Positions 28,417-38,756 are shown, counted from the first letter of the stretch. The stretch is DNA of 64,000 bases from Singulisphaera sp. GP187 (GCA_945869475.1 CAMBOV010000001.1:62001-126000); one strand, 5' to 3'. Notes: generated by a model from the sequence alone, not told the origin. Numbers and translations: made by a program.

Positions 28417-29411
28417 TGGTACAGCGTCGAGAACGAACCGTCGACCTTCTTGCCATCCTTCACAAACTGCGTGCCGAGCCGACGAGCCTTCCAATTGCCA
28501 GCAGACTTTGCAAACAGTTCAGATGGAAGAGCGACGTATCCGACTTCGCTGACGAGTGCGTTGCAGTTGGCGAGATAGAAGTCAACGAACGCGGCAACTT
28601 CAGGCTGCGCCGCGTTCTTCGCGTTGACGTAGATGAAGAGCGGTCGCGAGAGTGGATAGCTGCCGTCGTTCACTGTGCCCGCACTGGCGGGGATCGCACT
28701 GCCCTTCGCGTCGACCACTGGAACAGCGCGCAACTTATCTTTGTTCTCTTCGAAGTAGGCGAGTCCGAAGAACCCGATCGCGTCTCGGTCACCACTCACT
28801 CCGAGCACAAGGGTGTTGTCATCCTCAGAGACACTGATGTCTGAGCGCATCTTGCCATCCTTGCCGAGCACTGCTTCTTTGAAGTAATCAAACGTCCCGG
28901 AGTCGGTGCCTGGCGAAAAGAGTTTCATCGGACGGTCGGGCCATGTTGGATCGATCTCCTTCCAGGTCTTTGCGCCACCTGCGTTGAAGATCGCCTTCAA
29001 TTGAGCGAGCGTGATCGTCTTCACCCAGTCATTCTTTGGATGGACGACGATCGAGAGCGCGTCGTAGGCGACTGGAACTTCGATGAATTCGATCTTGTTC
29101 TTGGCAGCGAGCTCGACTTCGCTCGAACTAATGGGGCGCGATGCAGCTGAGATCGCCGTCTCGCCGGCGCAGAAGCGCTTGAATCCGCCGCCTGTTCCAG
29201 AAATGCCGACGGTGACGCTGACCTTCGTCGCGACTTTCGAGAACTCTTCGGCCACCGCTTCAGTGATCGGATAGACCGTCGATGAACCATCGACCCGAAT
29301 CGCTCCCGTGAGCTTCGATGCATCTTGCGTGGAGGTCGTTGCCGCGAACGAGAGTGCGGCGATCGCAAGGGCGAGCGTTGCCGTGAGGGCGTGGGAGTGG
29401 TGTGGTGTCAT
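28413..29411 (-). CDS. pstS: Phosphate-binding periplasmic protein
   Basis: 332 residues. Signal peptide [20 protein letters not shown], mature start near residue 27. Phosphate site residues: [31 protein letters not shown], and [16 protein letters not shown], all characteristic of the PstS-like (SphX-type) family. Captures phosphate and delivers it to PstCA. It starts 35 bases after phoR; a weak TATGAC lies nine bases upstream, and otherwise it relies on the phoB promoter. Confidence 0.96.
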   Translation of the reverse strand: MTPHHSHALTATLALAIAALSFAATTSTQDASKLTGAIRVDGSSTVYPITEAVAEEFSKVATKVSVTVGISGTGGGFKRFCAGETAISAASRPISSSEVELAAKNKIEFIEVPVAYDALSIVVHPKNDWVKTITLAQLKAIFNAGGAKTWKEIDPTWPDRPMKLFSPGTDSGTFDYFKEAVLGKDGKMRSDISVSEDDNTLVLGVSGDRDAIGFFGLAYFEENKDKLRAVPVVDAKGSAIPASAGTVNDGSYPLSRPLFIYVNAKNAAQPEVAAFVDFYLANCNALVSEVGYVALPSELFAKSAGNWKARRLGTQFVKDGKKVDGSFSTLYQ

Positions 29412-29446
29412 GGCGCAAGTGTCATAGAGCAATGTGTGGATTGTGT

Positions 29447-30841
29447 TCAGATTTCGTCAACCGTGCGCAAAGCCTGAGGAATTCGAAGGGTAAAAACTGT
29501 CCCGCCGGTGGGTGGGCAATGCACATCGACGCTGCCTCCATGCACCATCGCGATGTGTTTGACGATCGAAAGACCAAGCCCAGTGCCGCCGAGTTCGCGA
29601 CTTCGTGCCTTCTCCGCGCGATAAAACCGTTCAAAGAGCCGTGCAAGATGCACTGGATCGATTCCCGGTCCGGAATCTGCGACGGCGAGGTGAATCATGC
29701 CGTCGGCGAGCTCACCTGAGACACTCACCTGACTTCCAGCGGGGGAGAACTTCAGCGCATTTGAGACGAGGTTGAGGATGGCCTGTGAGAGCAATGTCGC
29801 ATTCACATAGAAACGAAGCGACCTATCGATTCGCACCTCAATGCGCATCTCCTTGGCAGTCGCAACGCCCGCAAGTTGCTCAACAGCATCGTTGGCGATG
29901 GCAACGACATCCGTCTGCGCGAATTCAAGTTGCGATCCTGCGGTGGGTTGGTCGAGAAACGCGAGCAGAAGAATGTCCTCAACGAGCGTCGACAGGCGAT
30001 TGGTGTTTCGCTGCATGACCGCCAAGAAGTGCGCCACCTGCTGCGGGTCGTCGGTGCCGATCTCGATGAGCGTCTCGAGGTATCCCTTGATGTTGGTGAT
30101 TGGGGTTCGCAGTTCATGCGAGACGTTCGCCGCGAAGTCCACGCGAACGTTTTCGAGTCGGCGGATCTTTGTAATGTCGTCGAACGCGAGCAGGAGTCCG
30201 TCGATGCTGCCATCTGAGTTTCGCCGTGGATCAGCGACCGCACTCAAGAGTTCTACTGCCGCGCCCGAGAGGTTGATTTCTCGCACGATTGGGTTCTCGC
30301 CGTGCAACGCGTCTTCAACAAACTGCAGAAGTTCGGGTTGGCGGATCACCTCTGCGAGAAAGCGACCGCGATACTCGGTCGCCGCGAGTCCGAACATCGC
30401 TTGCGCGACATCGTTGGCACTGCGAATTCGCAGGTGTCCGTCGAGGGCGATCAATCCAGTGCGAATGGCGCTCAGCAACGTGCGCAAGTCATCGCGCTCA
30501 ATTTCAGCACGACCAAGCGCTTCGGAGTAGCCCCGCTGCGCGCGCGCGACTCCGCGTTGAAGCCGCAGGGTGAGTTCATCGCTCGAGTCGGGGTGCGTTG
30601 CGCCCAGTTCGCCCTCACCGATTCGAGAGAGCAATCCATAGATCTCGAACACTCGTCGTTGGTTGATGGTCTGGCTCGCGTGCGCCCAGAGTGCGACCCC
30701 CGCGATGAGCAGCAACACGCTCACAAGGGTCGCGACATCTGCGAGAACCAATCCGATGCCCAGCAGCACGAGAACTGCGGCGACGATTCGCACGCTCGTT
30801 GGAGAACTCTTCATGGACTCGCGCAAGGATCTCGGCTGCAT
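29447..30841 (-). CDS. phoR: Phosphate regulon sensor histidine kinase
   Basis: 464 residues. Two N-terminal membrane helices (about 18-60), a HAMP-like linker, a PAS domain (about 130-235, LLSAIRTGLIALDGHLRI), then the HisKA H-box NVSHELRTPITNIKGYLE with the phosphorylated His, and the ATPase domain with N box ILNLVSNALKFS, G1 DSGPGID, and G2 GGTGLGLSIV. Responds to PstSCAB-PhoU and phosphorylates PhoB. The ATG at 30841 is preceded by TACCGT with a 9-base spacer; an ATG at 30814 is an alternative start nine codons in. Phosphorylated in trans by no visible partner other than PhoB. Confidence 0.95.
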   Translation of the reverse strand: MQPRSLRESMKSSPTSVRIVAAVLVLLGIGLVLADVATLVSVLLLIAGVALWAHASQTINQRRVFEIYGLLSRIGEGELGATHPDSSDELTLRLQRGVARAQRGYSEALGRAEIERDDLRTLLSAIRTGLIALDGHLRIRSANDVAQAMFGLAATEYRGRFLAEVIRQPELLQFVEDALHGENPIVREINLSGAAVELLSAVADPRRNSDGSIDGLLLAFDDITKIRRLENVRVDFAANVSHELRTPITNIKGYLETLIEIGTDDPQQVAHFLAVMQRNTNRLSTLVEDILLLAFLDQPTAGSQLEFAQTDVVAIANDAVEQLAGVATAKEMRIEVRIDRSLRFYVNATLLSQAILNLVSNALKFSPAGSQVSVSGELADGMIHLAVADSGPGIDPVHLARLFERFYRAEKARSRELGGTGLGLSIVKHIAMVHGGSVDVHCPPTGGTVFTLRIPQALRTVDEI

Positions 30842-30902
30842 GGAGCGCCCACGGTATCCGCTGCGATGAGAGATCGGTTCGGACGGGAAGCTTCGCGGCG
30901 CG

Positions 30903-31613
30903 TCAGACCAGCACGCTATCGGCGAATCGGTATCCAACACCGCGGACAGTCTCGACGGATACCCCAAGTTCACCGAGTTTTCGGCGGACCGCAGTGATGT
31001 GCACATCGATCGTTCGTTGTGAGAGCACCGTGAGGGGTCCATGCACCGCCGAAATGATTTGGTCGCGTGTTCGCACGAAACCGGGACGCTTCGCGAGCAT
31101 GAAAAGCATCTCAAATTCAGTGATCGTCAGATTGATCGGTGAGTCTGAGCAGGTCACCACGTGCCGTTCTCGGTCCATGACCAGTTTTCCTGCGAGGCGG
31201 ATGAGCACCTGATCGCTCTGATCCGTTGTGACGACCGAACGTTTTCGCATCGCGTTGAGAAGTCGAGCCATGAGCACACGAGGGCTGAAAGGCTTGGTGA
31301 CGTAATCGTCGGCTCCGATCTCGATGCCCGTCACGATGTCCGCTTCGCTACCACGCGCCGTCAGCATCACCACCGGAATCGACTTGGTCTCATCATATTC
31401 TTTGAGACGTCGGCAGACTTCGAGTCCGTCGAGGTCGGGCAACATGAGATCGAGCACGACAAGGTGTGGAACGTCTTGCCGGGCGAGTTCGAGTGCCCGC
31501 CGTCCAGAGCGCGTGGTCGTGACTTCGATCCCTTCACGCTGAAGGTGGAACTTGATGAGGTCGGCGATTTCTGGCTCGTCTTCGACAACAAGAGCAGTGC
31601 GGGCGGTAGCCAT
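30903..31613 (-). CDS. phoB: Phosphate regulon response regulator
   Basis: 236 residues. Receiver domain with acidic pocket EDE near residue 12, phosphorylated Asp in LVVLDLMLPDLDG, Thr in VVMLTARG and Lys in YVTKPFSPRVL; OmpR-type winged helix at the C-terminus (EFEMLFMLAKRPGFVRTRDQ, VDVHITAVRRKLG). Activates pst and other phosphate starvation genes. First gene of the phoBR-pstSCAB-phoU unit. CATAAT lies six bases before the ATG, and TGTGAA direct repeats spaced 11 bases apart, resembling a Pho box, lie just upstream, so it may regulate itself. Confidence 0.95.
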   Translation of the reverse strand: MATARTALVVEDEPEIADLIKFHLQREGIEVTTTRSGRRALELARQDVPHLVVLDLMLPDLDGLEVCRRLKEYDETKSIPVVMLTARGSEADIVTGIEIGADDYVTKPFSPRVLMARLLNAMRKRSVVTTDQSDQVLIRLAGKLVMDRERHVVTCSDSPINLTITEFEMLFMLAKRPGFVRTRDQIISAVHGPLTVLSQRTIDVHITAVRRKLGELGVSVETVRGVGYRFADSVLV

Positions 31614-31619
31614 GGAGGG

Positions 31620-31625
31620 ATTATG
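31620..31625 (-). promoter_or_regulatory. Putative -10 hexamer of phoB
   Basis: CATAAT, then CCCTCC, then ATG at 31613: five of six bases match the sigma-70 consensus and the spacing suits a leaderless start. Confidence 0.5.
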
Positions 31626-31656
31626 TATCGGAGTGTGATGTGATCGTCACCATTTA

Positions 31657-31673
31657 TGTGAAGATTCTGTGAA
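31657..31673 (-). promoter_or_regulatory. Candidate Pho box upstream of phoB
   Basis: On the minus strand TTCACA, five bases, TTCACA (plus-strand TGTGAA at 31657-31662 and 31668-31673), an exact 11-base period like that of known PhoB/PhoP direct-repeat operators. It lies about 32-48 bases upstream of the -10, where an activator would contact RNA polymerase. More degenerate copies of TGTGAT occur at 31634-31644. Confidence 0.55.
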
Positions 31674-31675
31674 TC

Positions 31676-32848
31676 TCACAGTACTGCGTGCACAAATTCG
31701 CCGTCGATGAGGCGCGGAGTGGTTCGCCCAGTCACGGCCGCGAGAGTGATCGAACCACCATCGAGTGCAAGGCATCCCAGAAGCGCCATCTCAACGCTTT
31801 CACGCACGTCGCAGGGCACGCCATAGAGATCAGTGGTGTGCACCGGCAGGGCAGTGTGGCGGCGCAGGGAGGCGAGCAGTGCGTGGTTCTTCGCTCCGCC
31901 TCCCGCGACGAGCACCTTGACACGGGCTGTGGGTTCCTTGTCGGCGAGGTGTTCGCAGATCGCGTAGGAGATTGTCTTTGCGATGGCGTCGGTGGCGGTG
32001 GCGAGCGCGTCCGCGGGCGACAAGTCTGCGACGGTTGCGGCGGCGCACGAGAGAATCTCATCAGCGGTGCCGAGCGATCGACCGGAGCGGCGTTGCGAGT
32101 CGAGGAGTGTGTGCAGCGCGTCGAGCGGTGCGCGGTGAATTCGACCAGAAATTGCACGTGCCCCGTCCAGATCAAATGGGATGGACGCGCGCGATCGCGC
32201 AAGATGATCGAGCAGTTGATTGCACAGGCAGAGGTCGCATCCACGCACGAGTGCAATCCAGGCGGTGCGCACGTCGCTGGGTGATGTCGTTCGTGCGGGC
32301 GAGGGGAGTGGTTGCGGTGGAACGACCGTTGCGTTGGAGAATCCACCGAGATTGACGACGATTCTCCACGCGCGCATCGATCGAAAGAGCATCCAATCGG
32401 CCAGCGGAGTGATGGGTGCTCCTTGACCGCCAGCGGCGAGATCGGCTGCGCGCAGATTGCTGACAACCGCGCATCCAAGATCCTGTGCGACGACGGACGC
32501 ATTGATGAGTTGCAGCGAGAGCGGTGGTTGATGAAAAAGTGTTTGCCCATGCAACGCGATGAGGTCAGGAGTTCCATGCAGTCGAGCGAGCTCTCGGAGT
32601 GGCGGGAGATGTGCAAGCGCGAGATCGCGCGCGAGGGCCGCAAATGCACCAGCGGTGAGCGGATCTTGACGGTGCGCACTTCGCAGTCGTGCTGAGAGTT
32701 CATCGAACGAGGCACTCGCATGCCCCACGAGGGTCGCGCGCGCCGCGAGTCCGCGACCAACGACATGCACTGCGGCGACGTCGATCGCGTCGATGCTTGT
32801 GCCGGTCATCGCGCCGAAAATCAACCGAGTCTTTGAGCGTTTCGTCAC
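31676..32848 (-). CDS. anmK: Anhydro-N-acetylmuramic acid kinase
   Basis: 390 residues from the GTG at 32848. Family marks: FGAMTGTSIDAIDV (usual form MSGTSxDGxD, so the Gly before Asp is Ala here), ALHGQTLFHQP, RAADLAAGGQGAPITPLADW, NLGGFSNAT and VLVAGGGAKNHALL. It cleaves and phosphorylates anhydro-MurNAc released from peptidoglycan, implying wall recycling in this organism. The frame can be extended to a TTG at 32884, which would collide with the divergent gene; GATACT lies six bases before the GTG. Ends 62 bases before phoB, same direction. Confidence 0.9.
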   Translation of the reverse strand: MTKRSKTRLIFGAMTGTSIDAIDVAAVHVVGRGLAARATLVGHASASFDELSARLRSAHRQDPLTAGAFAALARDLALAHLPPLRELARLHGTPDLIALHGQTLFHQPPLSLQLINASVVAQDLGCAVVSNLRAADLAAGGQGAPITPLADWMLFRSMRAWRIVVNLGGFSNATVVPPQPLPSPARTTSPSDVRTAWIALVRGCDLCLCNQLLDHLARSRASIPFDLDGARAISGRIHRAPLDALHTLLDSQRRSGRSLGTADEILSCAAATVADLSPADALATATDAIAKTISYAICEHLADKEPTARVKVLVAGGGAKNHALLASLRRHTALPVHTTDLYGVPCDVRESVEMALLGCLALDGGSITLAAVTGRTTPRLIDGEFVHAVL

Positions 32849-32854
32849 TGCGGG

Positions 32855-32860
32855 AGTATC
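32855..32860 (-). promoter_or_regulatory. Putative -10 hexamer of anmK
   Basis: GATACT, spacer CCCGCA, then GTG at 32848. It departs from TANNNT in the first base but keeps the six-base spacing. Confidence 0.35.
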
Positions 32861-32868
32861 GCAGTTGC

Positions 32869-32874
32869 TAGACT
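32869..32874 (+). promoter_or_regulatory. Putative -10 hexamer of the UDP-glucuronate decarboxylase gene
   Basis: TAGACT, nine bases before the ATG at 32884, within the 35-base divergent gap. Confidence 0.5.
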
Positions 32875-32883
32875 CGCGCGCCA

Positions 32884-33858
<975 letters not shown>

Positions 33859-34148
33859 TCGGAGCATGGATTGTGATTCGCCGGAGCGTAAATTCAGGGG
33901 TTATCGGTCTACACAAAGAAAAAGGGGAGTGTTTGGCGCGAACCGCTCGGCGGAGCGTTAGCTTCTTTGTTGAGCGGTAACGAAGATTCATACCTAAAAA
34001 AATCCGAACAAGCCTTGACATCCGCCGATAGTTCGATACCGTACAAAGACCAAACGAATCTCAAAGCAAAACCCACAACAAGAACAGTGCCTCAACTCCC
34101 CACATCCCAGCGTCGGGATCGAAGAGTGAGGCCGAAAGGACTCCAGAA
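33859..34148. other. Intergenic region between the decarboxylase gene and recA
   Basis: 290 bases without a convincing gene. It holds a small hairpin (CGCTC, loop GGCG, GAGCG at 33944-33957, with a weak T-rich tail) that may terminate the upstream gene, and the recA promoter region. It is less GC-rich than its neighbours. No LexA-type dyad could be recognised with confidence. Confidence 0.4.
34015..34042 (+). promoter_or_regulatory. Putative recA promoter
   Basis: TTGACA at 34015-34020, 16 bases, then TACCGT at 34037-34042. The -35 is a perfect consensus match, unlike most promoters here. A leader of about 100 bases precedes the ATG, which has AAGGA eight bases upstream. Confidence 0.55.
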
Positions 34149-35456
34149 ATGATTTCAGCCAACACAACGAGCACAGTCAAATCACCCGTCACCACCAGCG
34201 CGCCCCTCGCGCCATCAAGAACAATTTCGGCAACTCCGCCGAGTGACGGGGCTGCTCCAGCCGCTACAACAGTCACGATGAACCCACCATCCACTGGCGC
34301 TTCGAAGGGCAACGCTCCGGCTGGTCAGTCGACTGGTCAGTCGAATGGGGGATCGAAACCAGCAACAGTCGAGACAAAGTCGAGTGCAGTCGAGATCAAG
34401 CCTCCGTCAGCGAAGGCAACAGCGGCAGAGAATGCAGGTCGAACGCGTGCGCTCGAAGCAGCGGTCGGCCAGATCGAAAAGGCATTCGGCAAGGGATCGA
34501 TCATGCGCTTTGTGGGAAAGATTCCCGACATCGCGGGTATCAGCACCGGCACCCTCAGTCTTGATCTCGCCTTGGGTGGTCGTGGGCTTCCCAAGGGACG
34601 CATTGTCGAGATCTTTGGTCCAGAGTCTTCGGGAAAGACAACGCTTGCACTGACGGTGATCGCCAATGCACAGAAGAATGGTGGCAACGCCGCGTTCATC
34701 GACGCAGAGCATGCGCTCGATCCATCCTGGGCAAAGCGATTGGGTGTGAACCTCGAAGAGTTGCTGATCTCGCAACCAGACACGGGTGAGCAAGCGCTCG
34801 AGATTTGCGAGCTGTTGGTGCGATCCAACGCCGTCGATGTCATCGTGATTGATTCGGTGGCAGCACTCATTCCACGCGCTGAAATCGAAGGAGAAATGGG
34901 CGACAGTCACGTTGGACTTCAGGCTCGATTGATGAGTCAAGCGATGCGCAAGTTGACCGGAGCGATTTCCAAGAGCGAAGTCATCGTGATTTTCATCAAC
35001 CAGTTGCGTGAGAAGATTGGAGTGATGTTTGGCAGCCCAGAGACGACCACCGGTGGGCGCGCATTGAAGTTCTACTCATCAGTGCGGATCGATATTCGTC
35101 GCATCGGCGCGATCAAGGATGGCGACGTGAATGTCGGGAACCGCGTGCGAGCGAAGGTCGTCAAGAACAAGGTTGCTCCTCCATTCCGCGAGGCGGAGTT
35201 TGACATCATGTTCAACGAGGGAATCAGCGTTTCGGGCGATCTCATCGATCTCGCGGTGAATCATGGTGTCGTCGACAAGGCCGGATCGTGGTTCAGCTAC
35301 GGGCAGGTGCGCCTCGGTCAAGGACGCGAAGCATCCAAGCAGTTCATTCGTGACAACGCTGATCTTGCGAGTGAGATTCGCGCTGGAATTCTCGCCAAGC
35401 GCGCGCTGAATCCAGACGCAGCAATCACTCCGCGGACGCCACGTGGCGACGAGTGA
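34149..35456 (+). CDS. recA: RecA recombinase with long N-terminal extension
   Basis: 435 residues against a usual 340-360. The RecA core starts near residue 98 ([20 protein letters not shown]); Walker A GPESSGKT is at 157-164, Walker [11 protein letters not shown], loop L2 around [15 protein letters not shown]. It coats single-stranded DNA, exchanges strands and promotes the SOS response. The first ~97 residues are low-complexity Ser/Thr/Pro/Ala and probably disordered; the ATG has a good Shine-Dalgarno (AAGGA) and the composition keeps reading-frame bias, so the extension looks real. The acidic tail typical of RecA is short (ends RTPRGDE). A strong terminator follows. Confidence 0.96.
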   Translation: MISANTTSTVKSPVTTSAPLAPSRTISATPPSDGAAPAATTVTMNPPSTGASKGNAPAGQSTGQSNGGSKPATVETKSSAVEIKPPSAKATAAENAGRTRALEAAVGQIEKAFGKGSIMRFVGKIPDIAGISTGTLSLDLALGGRGLPKGRIVEIFGPESSGKTTLALTVIANAQKNGGNAAFIDAEHALDPSWAKRLGVNLEELLISQPDTGEQALEICELLVRSNAVDVIVIDSVAALIPRAEIEGEMGDSHVGLQARLMSQAMRKLTGAISKSEVIVIFINQLREKIGVMFGSPETTTGGRALKFYSSVRIDIRRIGAIKDGDVNVGNRVRAKVVKNKVAPPFREAEFDIMFNEGISVSGDLIDLAVNHGVVDKAGSWFSYGQVRLGQGREASKQFIRDNADLASEIRAGILAKRALNPDAAITPRTPRGDE

Positions 35457-35530
35457 TTTCGCCGCGCGATGCCCGTCGAGGTGGGGCATCGCACGTTCCG
35501 TTCGGTTTCGGTCGGTTCAGTCAGCTTGAC

Positions 35531-35592
35531 GCCAGTCGGCGCGGTGAATGCAGAACATGCATGGGCCAGCGCGCCGACTGGCATTTTCTTTC
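35531..35592 (+). terminator. Intrinsic terminator after recA
   Basis: A perfect 13-base inverted repeat, GCCAGTCGGCGCG at 35531-35543 and CGCGCCGACTGGC at 35570-35582, with a 26-base loop that contains an inner ATGCA/TGCAT hairpin, followed by ATTTTCTTT. It is 75 bases after the recA stop and is the clearest terminator in the window. Confidence 0.8.
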
Positions 35593-35690
35593 GCCTGATC
35601 TCGAGCCGCCTGCACGATCTTGATCCGTCTGCACGTTAGTCGCGAGGATTTTTCGCACGAGGCCATTTGATCGCCTCACTCGAGGTCGCG

Positions 35691-35699
35691 TGCTACACT
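35691..35699 (+). promoter_or_regulatory. Putative extended -10 promoter of tRNA-Leu
   Basis: TGC followed by TACACT (35694-35699), 11 bases before the tRNA. No -35 with standard spacing is evident, in keeping with an extended -10 element. Confidence 0.5.
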
Positions 35700-35710
35700 T
35701 TCGACCCGTC

Positions 35711-35794
35711 GCGGGCGTGGCGGAATTGGCAGACGCGCAAGATTCAGGTTCTTGTGGGGTAAAACCCGTGGAGGTTCGATTCCTCTCGCCCGCA
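35711..35794 (+). tRNA. tRNA-Leu (anticodon CAG)
   Basis: 84 bases with a long variable arm (class II). Acceptor GCGGGCG pairs with CGCCCGC, discriminator A. Anticodon arm CAAGA, loop TTCAGGT, TCTTG gives CAG, reading CTG. T arm with GGTTCGATTCC. The CCA end is not encoded. The cysteine desulfurase gene begins within five bases of its 3' end. Confidence 0.95.
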
Positions 35795-35798
35795 TTTG

Positions 35799-37004
35799 GT
35801 GGTTCAGGTTCGCATCGAGAGTTCTCAGTTGATCTATCTCGACAACAACGCAACGACGCAGCCTGCTGAGGAAGTCATTGAGGCAGTCGAGAAGGCTCTG
35901 AGAGAGAATTGGGGGAATCCATCGAGCGTGCATGACTTCGGGCGCTCCGCCCGTCACACGGTCGAAGAGGCGCGAGAAGAAGTTGCGCTGTTGGTCGGCT
36001 GCTCAGCGCGCGAGATTGTTTTTACTTCTGGCGGGACCGAGTCCTGCAACCTTGCACTGCGAGGCAGTCTTGGGGGTCGAGACAACCGCACGGTGATCGC
36101 AACTGCACGCACCGAACACAGTGCCGTTCGCGAGTGCGCACAAGCCTGCGCCGACGCCACACACTCTGAGCTCGTCTGGCTGCCGAGTGCGGGGGGAAGT
36201 GTTGACGTGGGCGCCTGCGAGCAACTCCTCAAGTCACGCGCGGATGAGATCGCACTTGTTTCGGTCATGTGGGCGAACAATGAGACGGGGGTGATCGCTC
36301 CCATCGCGCAACTCGCATCGCTCTGCCGGCAGTACGGCGTTCGCTTTCACACCGATGCAACACAGTGGGTCGGTCGAATGCCTACTGATCTCGCGACTGT
36401 TGAAGTCGACCTCTTGACGCTCTCGGCGCATAAATTTCATGGTGTCAAGGGCGCCGGTGCGCTCTATTGCCGGCGGGGCACGGCGACGCGACCGGTTCTT
36501 GTGGGCGGCGGCCAAGAGCGGGGAATGCGCGGTGGCACTGAAGACGTGCCCGGAATCGCTGCGCTTGGAGTGGCGGCGCGGTTGGCTCGAGAGTGGCTGA
36601 CGCACACTTCGCACGAGCAAAGCACCCTGACACAACTTCGCGATCACTTCGAAAAGTTAATCACTGCTGCATTTCCCGCTGCGCATGTTGTCGGATGCGA
36701 GATGCCACGTCTCTGGAGTACCAGCAACATCGCGTTTGCGCAGCTGCAGGCCGAAGCGGTCGTAGTTGCGCTCTCGAGCGCAGGAGTCTGCGCATCGGCC
36801 GGGGCGGCGTGCTCCACTGGATCGCTCGAGCCATCACCTGTGCTCGTGGCAATGGGAGTCTCGCGGGAACTCGCGCATGGTGCAGTGCGATTCTCGCTCT
36901 CACGCAACACGACCCGTCACGAAATCGAAAGTGCCGCGCGCATTGTGCTCGATGTCGTTGGACGACTCTCGCAGTCGATGCCAAAGACGACGGTTCGCTT
37001 CTAG
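35799..37004 (+). CDS. Cysteine desulfurase, NifS/IscS family
   Basis: About 401 residues. PLP lysine in LSAHKFHGVKG, cofactor contacts in SGGTESCNLAL and HTDATQWVG, and the mobile loop with catalytic Cys in SAGAACSTGSLEPS. Supplies sulfur from cysteine for iron-sulfur clusters and thio-modified tRNA. The start is uncertain: TTG 35796, GTG 35799 and TTG 35829 are all in frame, and the family usually starts near IYLDNNATT. The gene lies directly behind tRNA-Leu, so a joint transcript is likely. The stop codon is inside the first unit of a 19-base tandem repeat. Confidence 0.93.
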   Translation: MVQVRIESSQLIYLDNNATTQPAEEVIEAVEKALRENWGNPSSVHDFGRSARHTVEEAREEVALLVGCSAREIVFTSGGTESCNLALRGSLGGRDNRTVIATARTEHSAVRECAQACADATHSELVWLPSAGGSVDVGACEQLLKSRADEIALVSVMWANNETGVIAPIAQLASLCRQYGVRFHTDATQWVGRMPTDLATVEVDLLTLSAHKFHGVKGAGALYCRRGTATRPVLVGGGQERGMRGGTEDVPGIAALGVAARLAREWLTHTSHEQSTLTQLRDHFEKLITAAFPAAHVVGCEMPRLWSTSNIAFAQLQAEAVVVALSSAGVCASAGAACSTGSLEPSPVLVAMGVSRELAHGAVRFSLSRNTTRHEIESAARIVLDVVGRLSQSMPKTTVRF

Positions 37005-37055
37005 CGTCCGCGCTCTGTTCTAGCGTCCGCGCTCTGTTCTAGCGTCCGCGCGTCG
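36999..37055. repeat. 19-base tandem repeat, three units, between two convergent genes
   Basis: Unit TTCTAGCGTCCGCGCTCTG at 36999-37017 and 37018-37036 (identical), and 37037-37055 with the last bases changed. Each unit contains CTAG, which is a TAG stop on either strand: unit one ends the desulfurase gene, unit three ends pgi. Confidence 0.95.
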
Positions 37056-38694
37056 TTCGGTAACGCGCGATCAACTGCTGAGTACTCGCATCGTGCGCTG
37101 GGGTGGGGGCCGTGCCTGAGAGTTCAGGAATAATGCGCTGTGCGAGCACCTTTCCAAGTTCGACACCCCATTGATCAAAGGAATTGATCCCCCAGATCGT
37201 GCCTTGCACGAAGACCTTGTGTTCATACAGCGCGATGAGTCGACCGAGCGCCGCGGGCGTGAGCCGTGGCGCCATGATCATTGTGGATGGGCGATTGCCG
37301 TCGAATTGTCGGTGAGGAGCGAGCCACGCAGGTGATCCCTCTGCCTCGACTTCTTGAAGGGTCTTGCCGAACGCGAGCGCCTCCGCCTGCGCGAGCACGT
37401 TTGCCATGAGCAAATCTTGATGAATTCCAATTGGATTGAGCGGCTCACAGAACGCGATGAAGTCACACGGCACGAGCCGCGTCCCTTGGTGAATCATTTG
37501 ATAAAAGGCGTGCTGTCCATTGGTCCCAGGCTGTCCCCAGACACTCGGACAAGTCTCCCACGTGACGCGTGAGCCGTCGAGCGCGACGTGCTTTCCATTC
37601 GATTCCATCTCGAGCTGCTGCAAGTATGAACTGAAACGATCGAGGTACTGGTCGTATGGCAAGACGGCAAGGGTTTGCGATCCAAAGAAATTCGAGTTCC
37701 AGATTCCAACGAGCGCCATGATGACGGGCAGGTTCTTCGCGAAAGGGGTGATGCGAAAGTGCTCGTCCATTTCGTGAAAGCCGCTGAGCATCTCTTGGAA
37801 TCCGGTCGGTCCAACCGCGATCATCGTCGAGAGACCGATCGCAGAATCCATTGAGTAGCGACCTCCGACCCAGTCCCAGAATCCAAACATGTTCGCGGTG
37901 TCGATGCCAAACGCAGAGACCTTCTTCGCATTGGTTGAGACGGCGACGAAATGTTTCGCAACGGCTGCGCTGTCGGCACCAAGGCCTTTCAGCAGCCACT
38001 CGCGAGCCGTGTTCGCATTGGTCATCGTCTCGAGCGTCGTGAAGGTCTTCGAGCAGACGATGAAGAGCGTCTGGGCAGGATCACAGTCGCGCGTCTTTTC
38101 AGCGAAATCCGTCGCGTCAACATTCGAGACGAAACGAAACGAAATCTCGCGCGTGGTGTAGGCGCAGAGCGCGTCGTACGCCATTGCGGGTCCGAGGTCG
38201 CTGCCGCCGATTCCAATATTGATGACCGTTCGGATTCGCTTGCCGGTGTGTCCCTTCCAGGCTCCGGAGCGGATCGCGTCGGCGAACGCGCCCATGCGGT
38301 CGAGTACTTCGTGCACACCTGGCACAACGTCGACGCCATCCACCAGGATGTGCGCATCGCGCGGGGCGCGCAACGCAACGTGCAAGACGGCGCGCTCTTC
38401 AGTGACGTTGATTTTCTCGCCACGAAACATCGCGTCGATTCGCGCACGAAGCCCACGGGCTTCGGCAAGCGCCAGCAAGAGTTGCATGGTCTGCGCGGTG
38501 ACGCGTTGCTTGGAGTAATCCAAGAACATTCCACTGGGTCCTTCAACGCTCAAAGTCTGCGCACGTTTCGCGTCGCTCTTGAACATCTCGCGCAGGTGAA
38601 CCGAGCGGCTCTGTTCGAAGTGTGATTCAAGCGCCTTCCACTGTGGCAGTGCGGTGAGTGACTGCGGAGCGACGGCGGTGGTGTCAGTTGGCAT
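37039..38694 (-). CDS. pgi: Glucose-6-phosphate isomerase
   Basis: 551 residues, E. coli-type Pgi. Signatures: [33 protein letters not shown], and [12 protein letters not shown] near the C-terminus; catalytic Glu in [13 protein letters not shown] and Lys in [10 protein letters not shown] are in place. Interconverts glucose-6-phosphate and fructose-6-phosphate. With the divergent transaldolase gene it forms a small sugar phosphate locus. TACTCT lies six bases before the ATG. Terminates inside the tandem repeat. Confidence 0.97.
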   Translation of the reverse strand: MPTDTTAVAPQSLTALPQWKALESHFEQSRSVHLREMFKSDAKRAQTLSVEGPSGMFLDYSKQRVTAQTMQLLLALAEARGLRARIDAMFRGEKINVTEERAVLHVALRAPRDAHILVDGVDVVPGVHEVLDRMGAFADAIRSGAWKGHTGKRIRTVINIGIGGSDLGPAMAYDALCAYTTREISFRFVSNVDATDFAEKTRDCDPAQTLFIVCSKTFTTLETMTNANTAREWLLKGLGADSAAVAKHFVAVSTNAKKVSAFGIDTANMFGFWDWVGGRYSMDSAIGLSTMIAVGPTGFQEMLSGFHEMDEHFRITPFAKNLPVIMALVGIWNSNFFGSQTLAVLPYDQYLDRFSSYLQQLEMESNGKHVALDGSRVTWETCPSVWGQPGTNGQHAFYQMIHQGTRLVPCDFIAFCEPLNPIGIHQDLLMANVLAQAEALAFGKTLQEVEAEGSPAWLAPHRQFDGNRPSTMIMAPRLTPAALGRLIALYEHKVFVQGTIWGINSFDQWGVELGKVLAQRIIPELSGTAPTPAHDASTQQLIARYRTTRGR

Positions 38695-38700
38695 TTCTCA

Positions 38701-38706
38701 AGAGTA
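38701..38706 (-). promoter_or_regulatory. Putative -10 hexamer of pgi
   Basis: TACTCT, spacer TGAGAA, then ATG at 38694; no Shine-Dalgarno. Confidence 0.55.
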
Positions 38707-38756
38707 GCCGCGCACGGGGTTGAGAGGTCGTTATCCTCTGGCGTAAGGAGATTCAC

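Noticed and set aside
33962-34060. Search for a LexA box upstream of recA.
   Set aside because: GAAC and GTTC half-sites occur but not with the 4-base spacing of Gram-positive boxes, and no CTGT-N8-ACAG dyad was found.
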